A stretch of 64,000 bases of DNA from Hydrogeniiclostridium mannosilyticum (GTDB lineage: Bacteria; Bacillota; Clostridia; Oscillospirales; Acutalibacteraceae): the NCBI RefSeq assembly GCF_003268275.1, contig NZ_QLYR01000001.1:558001-622000 (forward strand). The letters run 5' to 3'. Positions 52,241 to 60,633 of this stretch are shown here, in pieces (within the stretch, counting starts at the first letter, position 1; each line of letters begins with the position of its first letter). The notes beneath the pieces are model-generated. The model worked only from the letters and a program-made list of their open reading frames with translations, made no database searches and was not told the origin of the DNA. The translations under genes were made by a program, and so were the position numbers.

Positions 52241-54196
52241 TCAGGCGCTGACAATTTTATAGTAGACCCTGGCTGTCAGCATGTAGACCAACATATAAAG
52301 CACAGCAAAAACCAAGAACGACCCCAGCGTGCAAAGGGAAAACAGCACGCTGTTGTCAAGCGCCAGCAGGGCGAGCAGCTGCGTCAGCCAGCGGAAAACT
52401 ACCACAATATGGACGCCCGCTGCAAGCAGGGGCAGGAAAAACACCTGCATCACCTGGCTGTGAATGGAAGCCTTCACCTCTTCCCGGCTCATTCCGACCT
52501 TTTGCATAATGACGAAGCGTTCCCGGTCATCATAGCCCTCGGAAATTTGCTTATAATAGATAATCAACACAGTCGCCATAACAAAGAGCACCCCAAGAAA
52601 AATCCCCAAGAACAGGAAGCCGCCGTACAAGCTGTAAAAGCCGCCCCGGGCTTCTGCCCGGCACTCCGCATAGCTTCCTTTGCCGAGCAGCGTTCTCAGC
52701 TCCGCATAAAACTGGTTCTGCCGCTCCTCCGATATTTCGCCTTTAAAATCAAAGCTGTAATAATAACGGACATCCTCCTCCAGTCTGGTGGAAAGCTCCG
52801 ATAACACAGCCTCATCCTTGACCACCACATAATAGATGTCCATCATCGCTGCGGAATCGAAGCCGGTTTCCTTCATCGCATCGAGCTGGCCCTTTACGGT
52901 GAAGGAACGGCCCAAGAGCTTCAACGTATCTCCTTGATAGGGCGTGCGGATCGAATGGATGAACACCTCTCCGTCCGCCAGCGTCAGCGTGCTCCCATAA
53001 AGCCGGTTATAATCTGTCAGCGAAAGGAAGTACATCCCCTTCAGGTTTCCCAGGTCAGCGTAATCACCGGCGGGCGAAAAGCCATCTGCTCCCTCGTGCA
53101 TCTGAGTGGAAAAAAACGGGTAATAGACGGTATTTTCCGGCTGTTCGCGGTATTTTCCCAGCAGCTGCTCTATTTGCTGAAAAACCTCCTCCCTTTCAGC
53201 CTCCTCCTGCTCAGCGACCACCACGGTCATCTCCCGCGGATAACGCCGGGCAATCATATCCTCCGCGCCGATATACATGGAGATAGTTGTGGAAATTAAA
53301 ACCAGCACCACGGTGGAAAGAATACAAATGCTCGCCAGGCCGGCTGCGTTCTGCTTCATGCGGTACATCATTCCGGAAACCGCAATAAAATGCTTGGGCT
53401 TGTAATAATAGCTTTTGCTCCTCCGCAGCAGCTTGAGCACAGCTATACTGCCCGCCGTAAACAGGCAATAGGTCCCCAAAATGACCAAAATGACAGCTAC
53501 AAAGAACCACAGGACTATGGCTACAGGGTTACTGATGGATATGGCCATTGCATAGCCGCTTCCCAGAAAAAGCACACCGAGCAGCGCCAGCACCCATTTG
53601 GTTTTGGGCTCCTTTTCACCAACCTGGCCGCCCTTCAGCAGTTCAATGGGGTTTACCAGCCGGACCTGCCGTAAATTATTGAGAAATGTCAGCAGAAAGA
53701 TGGCGCCGAAAAGCTTCAATGTCGTCCAGACAGCGGACATGGAAAGTTCAAACTGAAACGATACATCAACCCTGATAATCTTCAGAATCAATAGAAAAAA
53801 CAGCTTGCTCAGCAGCATACCTGCCAGCAGGCCGGCCGCAAGGCTGATAAAGGCCACATAGAACGCCTCGTAGAACATCACCCGGCTGATATGGCGTTTT
53901 TCCATGCCCAATATATTATAGAGCCCAAACTCTTTTTTCCTTCGCTTAATGAGAAAGCTGTTGGTGTAAAAAAGGAAAATGGCGGCGAACAAGCCCACTA
54001 CCACGCATCCCATCAGCATAAACCAAGCAACTGTCACACCGCCGGGCATGTCGTTGAATCCGGAATTTTGAGAGAGTGTACAAATGATGTAGAACATCAT
54101 CACCGTACCGATTCCCGTCAGAATATAAGGCACATAGGTTTGGGCATTCTTCCGGATATTGGTGGCGGCCAGCCGTGCATAGAAAAACTTAGTCAT
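52241..54196 (-). CDS. ABC transporter permease, BceB type (FtsX domain)
   Basis: 651 residues with ten hydrophobic helices, two FtsX-like blocks (KRRKKEFGLYNILGMEKRHI and FVIMQKVGMSREEVKASI) and a large extracellular segment (~215 residues, about 320-540) between helices, the BceB layout that binds peptide antibiotics such as bacitracin. It overlaps the ATPase gene by 8 bases. ATG at 54196 is preferred to GTG at 54205 because GGCGGTG sits just upstream. It works with the ATPase as a detoxification and sensing complex for the neighbouring kinase. Confidence 0.92.
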   Translation of the reverse strand: MTKFFYARLAATNIRKNAQTYVPYILTGIGTVMMFYIICTLSQNSGFNDMPGGVTVAWFMLMGCVVVGLFAAIFLFYTNSFLIKRRKKEFGLYNILGMEKRHISRVMFYEAFYVAFISLAAGLLAGMLLSKLFFLLILKIIRVDVSFQFELSMSAVWTTLKLFGAIFLLTFLNNLRQVRLVNPIELLKGGQVGEKEPKTKWVLALLGVLFLGSGYAMAISISNPVAIVLWFFVAVILVILGTYCLFTAGSIAVLKLLRRSKSYYYKPKHFIAVSGMMYRMKQNAAGLASICILSTVVLVLISTTISMYIGAEDMIARRYPREMTVVVAEQEEAEREEVFQQIEQLLGKYREQPENTVYYPFFSTQMHEGADGFSPAGDYADLGNLKGMYFLSLTDYNRLYGSTLTLADGEVFIHSIRTPYQGDTLKLLGRSFTVKGQLDAMKETGFDSAAMMDIYYVVVKDEAVLSELSTRLEEDVRYYYSFDFKGEISEERQNQFYAELRTLLGKGSYAECRAEARGGFYSLYGGFLFLGIFLGVLFVMATVLIIYYKQISEGYDDRERFVIMQKVGMSREEVKASIHSQVMQVFFLPLLAAGVHIVVVFRWLTQLLALLALDNSVLFSLCTLGSFLVFAVLYMLVYMLTARVYYKIVSA

Positions 54197-54956
54197 GTTC
54201 AGCACCGCCTGTCGCCAGCATGGTCAGCGTATAGGATATTTTCTGGTACAGCTCCTCGGCCGTCTGCGTTCCCCGGTAAATTTGGTGAAAGATTTCGCCA
54301 TCCTTGATAAACAGCACCCGTTTAGCATGGCTGGCCGCCTTGGTGCTGTGGGTTACCATCAAAATCGTCTGTCCCTCCCGGTTGATCCGGCCGAATAAAT
54401 CCAGCAGCTCATCCGAAGCATGGGAGTCCAGCGCACCGGTCGGTTCATCCGCCAGAACAAGCTGCGGATGTGTAACCAGAGCACGCGCTACCGCCGCACG
54501 CTGCTTCTGCCCGCCGGAAACCTCATAGGGAAACTTTTTAAGAATCTCCCGTATTCCCAGCTTTTCCACCAGCGGCTGCAGCCGTGCCGCCATTTCATCA
54601 TATTTCTTGTGTGACAAAACAAGCGGCAGGAAAATATTATCCTGAATAGAAAAGGTGTCCAGCAAGTTAAAGTCTTGAAACACAAAGCCCAGGTTCTCAC
54701 GGCGGAAAACGGAAATTTCCTTTTCCTGAATACTGCCGAGGCTTTTGCCGTTTAACAGCACATCGCCGCCGGTCGGCTTGTCAAGTGCCGCCAGAATATT
54801 CAGCAGGGTGGTTTTTCCAGAGCCAGACTCGCCCATAATCGCCACATATTCGCCGGGTTCCACTGAAAACGTAACGTTTGACAGCGCCTGTACTTGTGCG
54901 CCGCCAAAGCGGGTGGTGTAGATCTTTTTCAGGTTTTTGACCTCTAATATTGCCAT
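54189..54956 (-). CDS. ABC transporter ATP-binding protein, BceA type
   Basis: 255 residues. Walker A IMGESGSGKTTLLNIL, Q-loop, signature VSGGQKQRAAVARAL, Walker B LVLADEPTGALDSHASDELL, and the H-loop VTHSTKAASHAKRV are complete. AGGAGG precedes the ATG. It is the first gene of the transporter pair, and its promoter region carries an inverted repeat that may bind the neighbouring response regulator. Confidence 0.96.
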   Translation of the reverse strand: MAILEVKNLKKIYTTRFGGAQVQALSNVTFSVEPGEYVAIMGESGSGKTTLLNILAALDKPTGGDVLLNGKSLGSIQEKEISVFRRENLGFVFQDFNLLDTFSIQDNIFLPLVLSHKKYDEMAARLQPLVEKLGIREILKKFPYEVSGGQKQRAAVARALVTHPQLVLADEPTGALDSHASDELLDLFGRINREGQTILMVTHSTKAASHAKRVLFIKDGEIFHQIYRGTQTAEELYQKISYTLTMLATGGAEHD

Positions 54957-54985
54957 TGCAAAAGCCTCCTTTTTTCAACATATCC

Positions 54986-55061
54986 ATTGTAACAAACTGG
55001 GGAAATGCAGCGCCATTTCATTGGCTTACATTTCCCCAGGTAACCTTACAAAAGCGTAAGG
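54986..55061 (-). promoter_or_regulatory. Control region of the Bce-type transporter operon
   Basis: Minus strand -10 TACAAT (54986-54991) with no good -35. Upstream are a perfect 11-base inverted repeat (54997-55007 with 55029-55039) and CCTTAC-n6-GTAAGG (55044-55061). A poor -35 with inverted repeats suits activation by a BceR-like regulator. The whole lies between the kinase and ATPase genes, the usual place. Confidence 0.5.
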
Positions 55062-55068
55062 CCGCTTT

Positions 55069-56046
55069 TTATTCAACCTTCAGGTCAATGGTATCCAGCC
55101 CTATTTTGACCCGGGTACCCTGCCCGACCGTGGATTCAATGGAAATTGTATGTGAAAGCTTGGTCAAAACACGCCTGCATAAGTAGAGGCCAATGCCAGT
55201 GGAGCGCTTGTCTGCCCGACCGTTATAACCGGTGTAGCCCTTTTCAAAAACACGCGGCAAATCCTCAGCCTGAATGCCGATGCCGGTGTCCTCAATAACC
55301 AGGGTTTTCCCACATTCCGGGTGATCCATATAAATGGAAACGCTGCCCCTCCGCGTATATTTCAGCGCGTTGGACAGGATCTGCTCCACCACAAAGGCCA
55401 GCCATTTTTCATCGGTCAGCACCTGGCAGTTCAACGCTGTAAAATGAAGGGAAATTTTCTTGCGGACAAAGAGCTTGGCATATTTGCGCACTGCCTGACG
55501 GACGATTGCGTCCAGACTGTACCGCTTAATTATAAGGTCGCTGGATTCACTGTCTAATCTGAGGTAGGAAAGCACCATCTCCACATACTGCTCAATTTTG
55601 AACAATTCTGCCGAGAGCTCCGCCTCATCTTCTCCCTTTTCCGATTGCAGTAGCAAGCGCAGGGCTGCGATGGGCGTCTTGATTTGATGCGCCCAAAGCG
55701 TGTAATACTCCATCATCTCCCGGTAGGCCGTTTCCTGCCGGGTCATAAGCTGGTTTTTATCGCGGTAAACGGCCTCAACCAACTCCCGGTAATCCTGCTC
55801 CAGAAGGGATTCCGGCGCCGGCAGGCCGTCCAGGCTGACCGCGATGTGCGCTTTGAGGCGTTCAAGCAGCCAATGCCTTTTATAAAACCGGATAAAGTCT
55901 GCCAGCGCAAGCAGCACGCCGAAAACAGCGCAGAGCAGGGCGGCATATCCAACCGCCTCTGCCGGAACCCGGTATAAATAAAACACAACGGCAAATATTG
56001 CCGCAAAAAACGCAACCACCGCCGGGCCTTTCCAACGCGCCCGCAT
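55069..56046 (-). CDS. Intramembrane-sensing histidine kinase, BceS type (start out of frame)
   Basis: 325 residues from ATG 56046. Two membrane helices with no real extracellular loop (about 8-50), then the phosphorylation motif WAHQIKTPIAAL (His120), EQILSNALKYT (N box), IEDTGIGIQ and STGIGLYL. ATG 56046 has no good ribosome site. ATG 56084 does (AGGAG, overlapping the regulator stop), but it is one base out of frame; a -1 shift at A6 (56076-56081) would join them and add SAFFFVLEQY, matching normal BceS N-termini. Partner of the regulator at 56093-56767. Confidence 0.85.
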   Translation of the reverse strand: MRARWKGPAVVAFFAAIFAVVFYLYRVPAEAVGYAALLCAVFGVLLALADFIRFYKRHWLLERLKAHIAVSLDGLPAPESLLEQDYRELVEAVYRDKNQLMTRQETAYREMMEYYTLWAHQIKTPIAALRLLLQSEKGEDEAELSAELFKIEQYVEMVLSYLRLDSESSDLIIKRYSLDAIVRQAVRKYAKLFVRKKISLHFTALNCQVLTDEKWLAFVVEQILSNALKYTRRGSVSIYMDHPECGKTLVIEDTGIGIQAEDLPRVFEKGYTGYNGRADKRSTGIGLYLCRRVLTKLSHTISIESTVGQGTRVKIGLDTIDLKVE

Positions 56047-56092
56047 GTACTGCTCTAAAACAAAGAAAAACGCGCTTTTTTCATGCTCGCTC

Positions 56093-56767
56093 CTATTCGA
56101 TTAAATAGCCGATTCCTTTTTTCGTGGTGATAAAATCCCTCAGGCCTGCCGCCTCCAGCTTTCGCCGCAGCCGGGTAACGTTTACAGTCAGGGTGTTTTC
56201 ATCTACATAGCTGTCCGTTTCCCATAGGCGGAGCATCAGGGTATCGCGGCTGACAGCCTTTCCCTTATTCTCCATGAGCGTCTGCAAAATTTTATAATCG
56301 TTCTTCGTCAGGTCAATTCGCTGCCCCTCGTAGGTCAGCGTTGTGTCGCTGGTGTTCAGGATAGCCCCTCTGTGGGCCAGCAGGCCGGCCTGCCCGCCAA
56401 AGTCATAGGTACGGCGCAGCAGCGCCTGGACCTTCGCTGTAAGGACCTCCAGGTCAAACGGTTTGGCAATAAAATCATCGCCGCCCATATTCATCGCCAT
56501 GACAATATTCATATTGTCCGACGCGGAAGAGATAAAAATCACCGGGACCTTGGAAATCTTTCGGATTTCCCCACACCAGTGATAGCCGTTATAGAACGGC
56601 AGCGAAATATCCAGTAAAACAAGCTGCGGGTCAAAGGCGGCGAAATTCCCCAGCACATTCTGAAAATCGGCCGCACATTGCGCTTCGCAGCCCCAGGATT
56701 GCAAGTGCGCCCGGATAGCTTTGGCAATGACCAGGTCATCCTCGACAATCAAAATTTTGTACACCAT
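56093..56767 (-). CDS. Response regulator, OmpR/BceR type
   Basis: 224 residues. Receiver domain with ILIVEDD, phosphoacceptor Asp53 in LVLLDISLPF, and the lysine in DDFIAKPFD; C-terminal winged helix (YEGQRIDLTKNDYKILQTLM, VNVTRLRRKLEAAG). It activates the transporter operon when the kinase senses a peptide antibiotic through BceAB. It lies 52 bases after pepV and may be cotranscribed with it, as no separate promoter is clear. Confidence 0.95.
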   Translation of the reverse strand: MVYKILIVEDDLVIAKAIRAHLQSWGCEAQCAADFQNVLGNFAAFDPQLVLLDISLPFYNGYHWCGEIRKISKVPVIFISSASDNMNIVMAMNMGGDDFIAKPFDLEVLTAKVQALLRRTYDFGGQAGLLAHRGAILNTSDTTLTYEGQRIDLTKNDYKILQTLMENKGKAVSRDTLMLRLWETDSYVDENTLTVNVTRLRRKLEAAGLRDFITTKKGIGYLIE

Positions 56768-56819
56768 GCCCTTTCCCCCTTCTTACAAGACAGGCCGGGA
56801 CCTACGCCTTTTTCCGTGC

Positions 56820-58199
56820 TTACTCCACGGCCATACGGTACATGGCTTCCAGGCACACCTGTGCGTGGAGCATAAATTTTTCAATTTCAATGTGTTCGCC
56901 GGTGTTGTGGATTCTGCGGTCCGGTTCATCCGGGAACAGCAGTCCAAAGGCTACGCCGCGGGATTGCAGGCTGCGCGCGTAGGTACCGCCCCCCATGGCG
57001 TAAATTCCGGCCTCTTCACCGGTCACCGCTCTGTAAGACTCTTTTAAAATAGAAATCAGCGGGCTGTGCTCCGGCAGATAAAGCGGCTTGCTGTGGCCTT
57101 CCACCGTGGCTGCCACACCAAACCTGCCCGCGTGCTCCTGAATGGTGCGGGCAAGCTGGCCGCCGTCCGCCGTAACCGGGTAGCGCATGTCCAGGCAAAC
57201 ACGGTTTTCATTTTCGGAGATATGGCAGACGCCTAAATTAACAGTAATTGTTCCGGACTCCCGATCACAGACCTTTACACCGAGGGATTCTCCATCCAGC
57301 TCCAGACCAATTGCCCGGTTGACAAAGGACGCCAACGCCCCCAGCTCCCGCTCGGTAAAAACCTGGCCCAGCAGGCGCAGCAGACGCACGACGGCATTGA
57401 CTCCCTCCTGCGGGGTCGCGGCGTGCGAGGCGATGCCTACGGAATGGACATGGCCCCCAAAGTCAGCCTGTGTAAAGGTAAAATCCCCCTCGGCCTGCTC
57501 TGCTGCCTGCCGCAGCGCCTGAAACTGACCGGCACTGCAACGCAGCTCTGCATCCGCGAAAGCCGGTACCGCATTGCAGACCGTGCCGCCCCGCAGAGAA
57601 ACAATCACGCCGGATTCTCCCAGGCGTCCAGTAAGATCCATACGTAAAATTCCCTTTTCACGGTTACAGATTCCATATTCCGCATCCGGTGTAAAGCCCA
57701 TCTCCGGCAAGGGCTCTACTTCAAAGTAGCGCGCCATATCCTCGCTGGCTGTTTCTTCACCGGCCCCAAAGATGGCCCGAATGCGGCGTTTTGTCTGCAC
57801 CTTTTCTTCCTGTAAAACCTTGAGCCCGTACAAGGCGGCTATTGCCGCGCCCTTGTCGTCCGCAGTCCCGCGCCCATAGCACAGGCCGTCGCGAACAGTC
57901 ATAACATAGGGGTCTGTTTTCCAGCCCTCACCGGCCGGCACCACATCAACATGTGCCAGCACCGCAGCGTTTTCCCGGCCTTCGCCATACTCTGCGTGCC
58001 CTGCATAGTTTGCCACGTTTTTTGTTTTCAAGCCCATCTCGTCCGCCATTGCCAAAATGGTTTGCAGCGCCCTGGCAGAATTTTCACCAAAAGGCATCCC
58101 CTCCCTAGCCTCGCTGCGTACGGACGGGATTGCCACCAGCCGCGCCAGGTCGCGCAGCATTTCCTCGCGGTATTTTAAAATCTTACTGCCAAAACTCAT
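56820..58199 (-). CDS. pepV: Dipeptidase, Sapep/PepV family (M20)
   Basis: 459 residues; a Zn/Mn exopeptidase releasing amino acids from dipeptides. Metal and active-site motifs: VLAHVDVVPAGEGW, GRGTADDKGAAIAALYG, FGAGEETASEDM, with MGGGTYARSL near the end. The lid domain is of PepV size. No signal peptide, so cytoplasmic. Divergent roles in peptide nutrition; upstream of the response regulator. Confidence 0.93.
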   Translation of the reverse strand: MSFGSKILKYREEMLRDLARLVAIPSVRSEAREGMPFGENSARALQTILAMADEMGLKTKNVANYAGHAEYGEGRENAAVLAHVDVVPAGEGWKTDPYVMTVRDGLCYGRGTADDKGAAIAALYGLKVLQEEKVQTKRRIRAIFGAGEETASEDMARYFEVEPLPEMGFTPDAEYGICNREKGILRMDLTGRLGESGVIVSLRGGTVCNAVPAFADAELRCSAGQFQALRQAAEQAEGDFTFTQADFGGHVHSVGIASHAATPQEGVNAVVRLLRLLGQVFTERELGALASFVNRAIGLELDGESLGVKVCDRESGTITVNLGVCHISENENRVCLDMRYPVTADGGQLARTIQEHAGRFGVAATVEGHSKPLYLPEHSPLISILKESYRAVTGEEAGIYAMGGGTYARSLQSRGVAFGLLFPDEPDRRIHNTGEHIEIEKFMLHAQVCLEAMYRMAVE

Positions 58200-58258
58200 A
58201 TGCCATACCCCTCTCCAAATTTAAAGCCCTTATAAAAAGCGCTTTCACTGTTTGATTT

Positions 58259-59008
58259 TTACAGCGTCTCCGGATGCCTGGCTCGGATCCGCGAAAAAGC
58301 CGCTTCATCCGCAACAACGGTTACGCTTGGATGCATCTGCAAAATAGAGGCAGGTACCTCAGGGACCACCGGGCCAAAAAGAGCCCGCTCCAAAATTTCC
58401 GCCTTGCTCTCGCCATTGGCTACCAGTACAATCTTTTTCGCCTGCATAATTGCCTTCAGCCCCATTGTAATCGCACGGCGGGGCACCTCACTGATATTGT
58501 TAAAAAAGCGGGCGTTAGCCTCAATGGTTTTCTTGTTCAGCTCCACCACATGGGTGGTCTGGTCAAAAGCAAACCCCGGCTCGTTAAAGCCGATATGGCC
58601 CGTATGGCCGATGCCTAAGATTTGAAGGTCAATCCCCCCCAGTCCGCCGATGACCGCATCATAACGCCTGCATTCCTCATTGAGGTCCGCCGCCATTCCA
58701 TTCGGCAGATTGGTATTGCGTTCATCCACGTTGATTTTACTGAAAAAGTTGGACTTCATATAATAGTGGTAGCTCTGAACCTGCTCAGGCGCCAAGCCGC
58801 AGTATTCATCCAGGTTTACCGTTCTCACCGCGGAAAAATCGATATCGCCCTTATCATACCAATCCGCCAGCTGGCGATATATGCCCAGCGGTGTAGAGCC
58901 GGTCGCCAAGCCCAGCACAGAATTGGGAAACAGGATCACTTGTGCTGAAATAAGATTGGCCGCCCTTCGGCTCATGCTTTGATAATCCGGCGCTGCTAAA
59001 AACTTCAT
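58259..59008 (-). CDS. nagB: Glucosamine-6-phosphate deaminase
   Basis: 249 residues; converts glucosamine 6-phosphate to fructose 6-phosphate and ammonia. Family motifs: LGLATGSTPLGIYRQL, RTVNLDEYCGL, QILGIGHTGHIGFNEPGFAF and VVPEVPASILQMHPSV. GGAGGA lies 7 bases before ATG. It sits downstream of a long structured leader with a strong promoter, and nagA is not adjacent. Confidence 0.96.
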   Translation of the reverse strand: MKFLAAPDYQSMSRRAANLISAQVILFPNSVLGLATGSTPLGIYRQLADWYDKGDIDFSAVRTVNLDEYCGLAPEQVQSYHYYMKSNFFSKINVDERNTNLPNGMAADLNEECRRYDAVIGGLGGIDLQILGIGHTGHIGFNEPGFAFDQTTHVVELNKKTIEANARFFNNISEVPRRAITMGLKAIMQAKKIVLVANGESKAEILERALFGPVVPEVPASILQMHPSVTVVADEAAFSRIRARHPETL

Positions 59009-59039
59009 TTTCTAATCCTCCGCTGTTGCTGTTTTTATT

Positions 59040-59258
59040 TTCCCCAGCCTACCGGCCGGAAATTCATCTGTTCAAAGCGGCTGAAAAATGATTCCGCCGC
59101 AAGGGGCCTTGCGTAAGCTGTCCGCCTGAAAACCAAGAATAAAGCCGCAGCCCCATAAAAGCCCCGGAAAGTCCGGGGAAGTGCGCGCCGCGCGTACTGC
59201 GCGGGAGGCTCCCCGCTCCGATTGCGCGCTTCCCGCCTACAAGCCTTCGGCTTGTAGA
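59040..59258 (-). ncRNA. Highly structured leader or small RNA upstream of nagB
   Basis: Minus strand, starting near 59253: 9-pair hairpin CTACAAGCC/GGCTTGTAG (59237-59257), a long GC-rich stem around GGGAAGCGCGC (about 59224-59234) pairing with GCGCGC-CTTCCC near 59178-59190 and enclosing GCGGGGAG/CTCCCGC, hairpin CCCCGGA/TCCGGGG (59162-59178), and GCAAGG/CCTTGC near 59101-59114. Function unknown; an open frame here is judged spurious. It could be a leader or a free small RNA. Confidence 0.45.
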
Positions 59259-59259
59259 C

Positions 59260-59289
59260 ATTATAGCATATTTCCCGCGGCATGCTCAA
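59260..59289 (-). promoter_or_regulatory. Strong promoter upstream of the nagB leader
   Basis: Minus strand: -35 TTGAGC (59284-59289), 18-base spacer, extended -10 TGC-TATAAT (59260-59265). Confidence 0.75.
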
Positions 59290-59409
59290 CAACATCTAGG
59301 GTAAATCTTCCTTTTCCCGGGCAGAATGTTCATTTCCATTACTTACCGCTGGTTTTTCTGCGCCATAGGCGGTATGATGGATATGACACCATTGAAAAGG
59401 AGCTTAGCT

Positions 59410-59655
59410 ATGAGATTAAAAAACGAGGAACTAGCTGTTCTGCTGAAAGAAACCGCCGCCGCCCTGCCCGATAACGCCAGCCCGGATCAAGTTCTTTCTA
59501 CCTGTGATTTTTACTGGCAGCGGAAAAGCCAAGCCATGCTGAAGGCTTTAGAAGAGCGCTTGATACAGGTGGTGAAACGCCTGCCCAAGCTCTCTGGTAT
59601 GAGCGACGCCGAGCAAATGGCAATCATTGTCCAGACGATGGAATCCATTACATAA
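59410..59655 (+). CDS. Small hypothetical protein (81 residues)
   Basis: MRLKNEELAVLLKETAAALP, DQVLSTCDFYWQRKSQAMLK and RLIQVVKRLPKL make an all-helical, charged protein without known motif, signal peptide or membrane segment. AAAAGGAG lies 8 bases before ATG at 59410; the frame is open to 59326 without support. A good terminator follows, so it is a believable monocistronic gene. Function unknown. Confidence 0.65.
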   Translation: MRLKNEELAVLLKETAAALPDNASPDQVLSTCDFYWQRKSQAMLKALEERLIQVVKRLPKLSGMSDAEQMAIIVQTMESIT

Positions 59656-59705
59656 GCCACGGGCCCTTTTCTTCAGGTCCCGTCGTACGGCGCACCAATA
59701 AATTC

Positions 59706-59748
59706 AGGCCGCTGCCCCTCTGAACAGGAGGCAACGGCCTGCTTTTTT
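59706..59748 (+). terminator. Terminator of the small hypothetical gene
   Basis: Stem AGGCCG..CGGCCT with inner pairing TGCC/GGCA (59706-59740), followed by GC-TTTTTT. Confidence 0.85.
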
Positions 59749-59765
59749 CCCAACTGCTCTGCGCT

Positions 59766-60614
59766 TTACTCATTCAGCCCCAGGGCTTTGATAAAACCGG
59801 GAATCCCAGCCTCAAAGTTGACTCCCAGCCGCGGATCTGTACCAGCAGCCCAGGTTCTGGCTATACTGCCCTGCGTGTAGTCCACCGCTATTTGCATCGC
59901 CTGCCCAAGCTCCTTACCGCGAAGCAGCCCTGCCAGCAGAGCGCTGCTGTACAGGTCCCCCGTTCCCGGGAAGCTGCCCGCTACCCTGGGGGCAAAGGCA
60001 TAATAATAGCTGCCGGTTTCCCGATCATACCCTGCCGACCCCAGCTCCATTTTTCCACGAGAAACCCCTGTAAGCACTACCTTTCGCGGGCCCAGCTCCG
60101 CCAGGCGGCGCAATACCTCCGTGACTTCCTCCTCCATTTTCGGCTCCCCCCGGTACGGCAGGCCCAGAAGGAGCCCCGCCTCGGTCAGATTCGGCGTTAT
60201 GATATCCGCATGACGGCACAATTCCACCATTCGACCCGCCATTTCCTCTGTATAGGTTTTATACAGCTTGCCATGATCCGCCATGACCGGGTCCACCAAT
60301 ACCACGGTTTTTGGCCCCTTCAGCTGTGAAAAAATCTCAGACACCACCTCAATTTGTCTGGCTGAACCCAGAAAACCGCTGTACAGCGCGGAAAAAGGAA
60401 TATTCAGCGCGCTCCATTGGCGGGCAAAGCCAGCCATATCGTCGGTCAGGTCCCGGTAAGTATAGCCTGCCAGGCCACCCGTATGCGAGCTCAACAGCGC
60501 TGTAGGCAACGCGCAGCATTCCGCCCCGGACGCCGCCAACACCGGCATAATGACGGAAAGCGAGCACCTCCCCAGGCCGGAAAGGTCATGGATTGCCGCA
60601 ACTCTTCTCTGCAT
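59766..60614 (-). CDS. pdxY: Pyridoxamine/pyridoxal kinase
   Basis: 282 residues of the ribokinase-like PdxK/PdxY type. The start RRVAAIHDLSGLGRCSLSVI, VDPVMADHG, and the ATP/anion hole GSFPGTGDLYSSALLAG are conserved. It salvages vitamin B6 as pyridoxal 5'-phosphate. ATG at 60614 has GAGG 6 bases upstream; the frame to 60644 overlaps the upstream gene. It follows the hexapeptide protein by 19 bases in one operon. Confidence 0.93.
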   Translation of the reverse strand: MQRRVAAIHDLSGLGRCSLSVIMPVLAASGAECCALPTALLSSHTGGLAGYTYRDLTDDMAGFARQWSALNIPFSALYSGFLGSARQIEVVSEIFSQLKGPKTVVLVDPVMADHGKLYKTYTEEMAGRMVELCRHADIITPNLTEAGLLLGLPYRGEPKMEEEVTEVLRRLAELGPRKVVLTGVSRGKMELGSAGYDRETGSYYYAFAPRVAGSFPGTGDLYSSALLAGLLRGKELGQAMQIAVDYTQGSIARTWAAGTDPRLGVNFEAGIPGFIKALGLNE

Positions 60615-60633
60615 AAAAAACCTCGAACCACAT

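Larger units (their letters stand above)
59009..59409. other. 401-base gap: nagB leader and upstream of a small gene
   Basis: 59009-59289 holds the nagB leader RNA and promoter. 59290-59409 contains a TATGAT (59372-59377) that may be the -10 of the small gene at 59410, but no convincing -35. Confidence 0.5.

Noticed and set aside
59035-59295. Minus-strand 86-codon frame in the nagB leader
   Set aside because: It starts upstream of the predicted transcription start and runs through strong hairpins; it reads as structured RNA, not protein.
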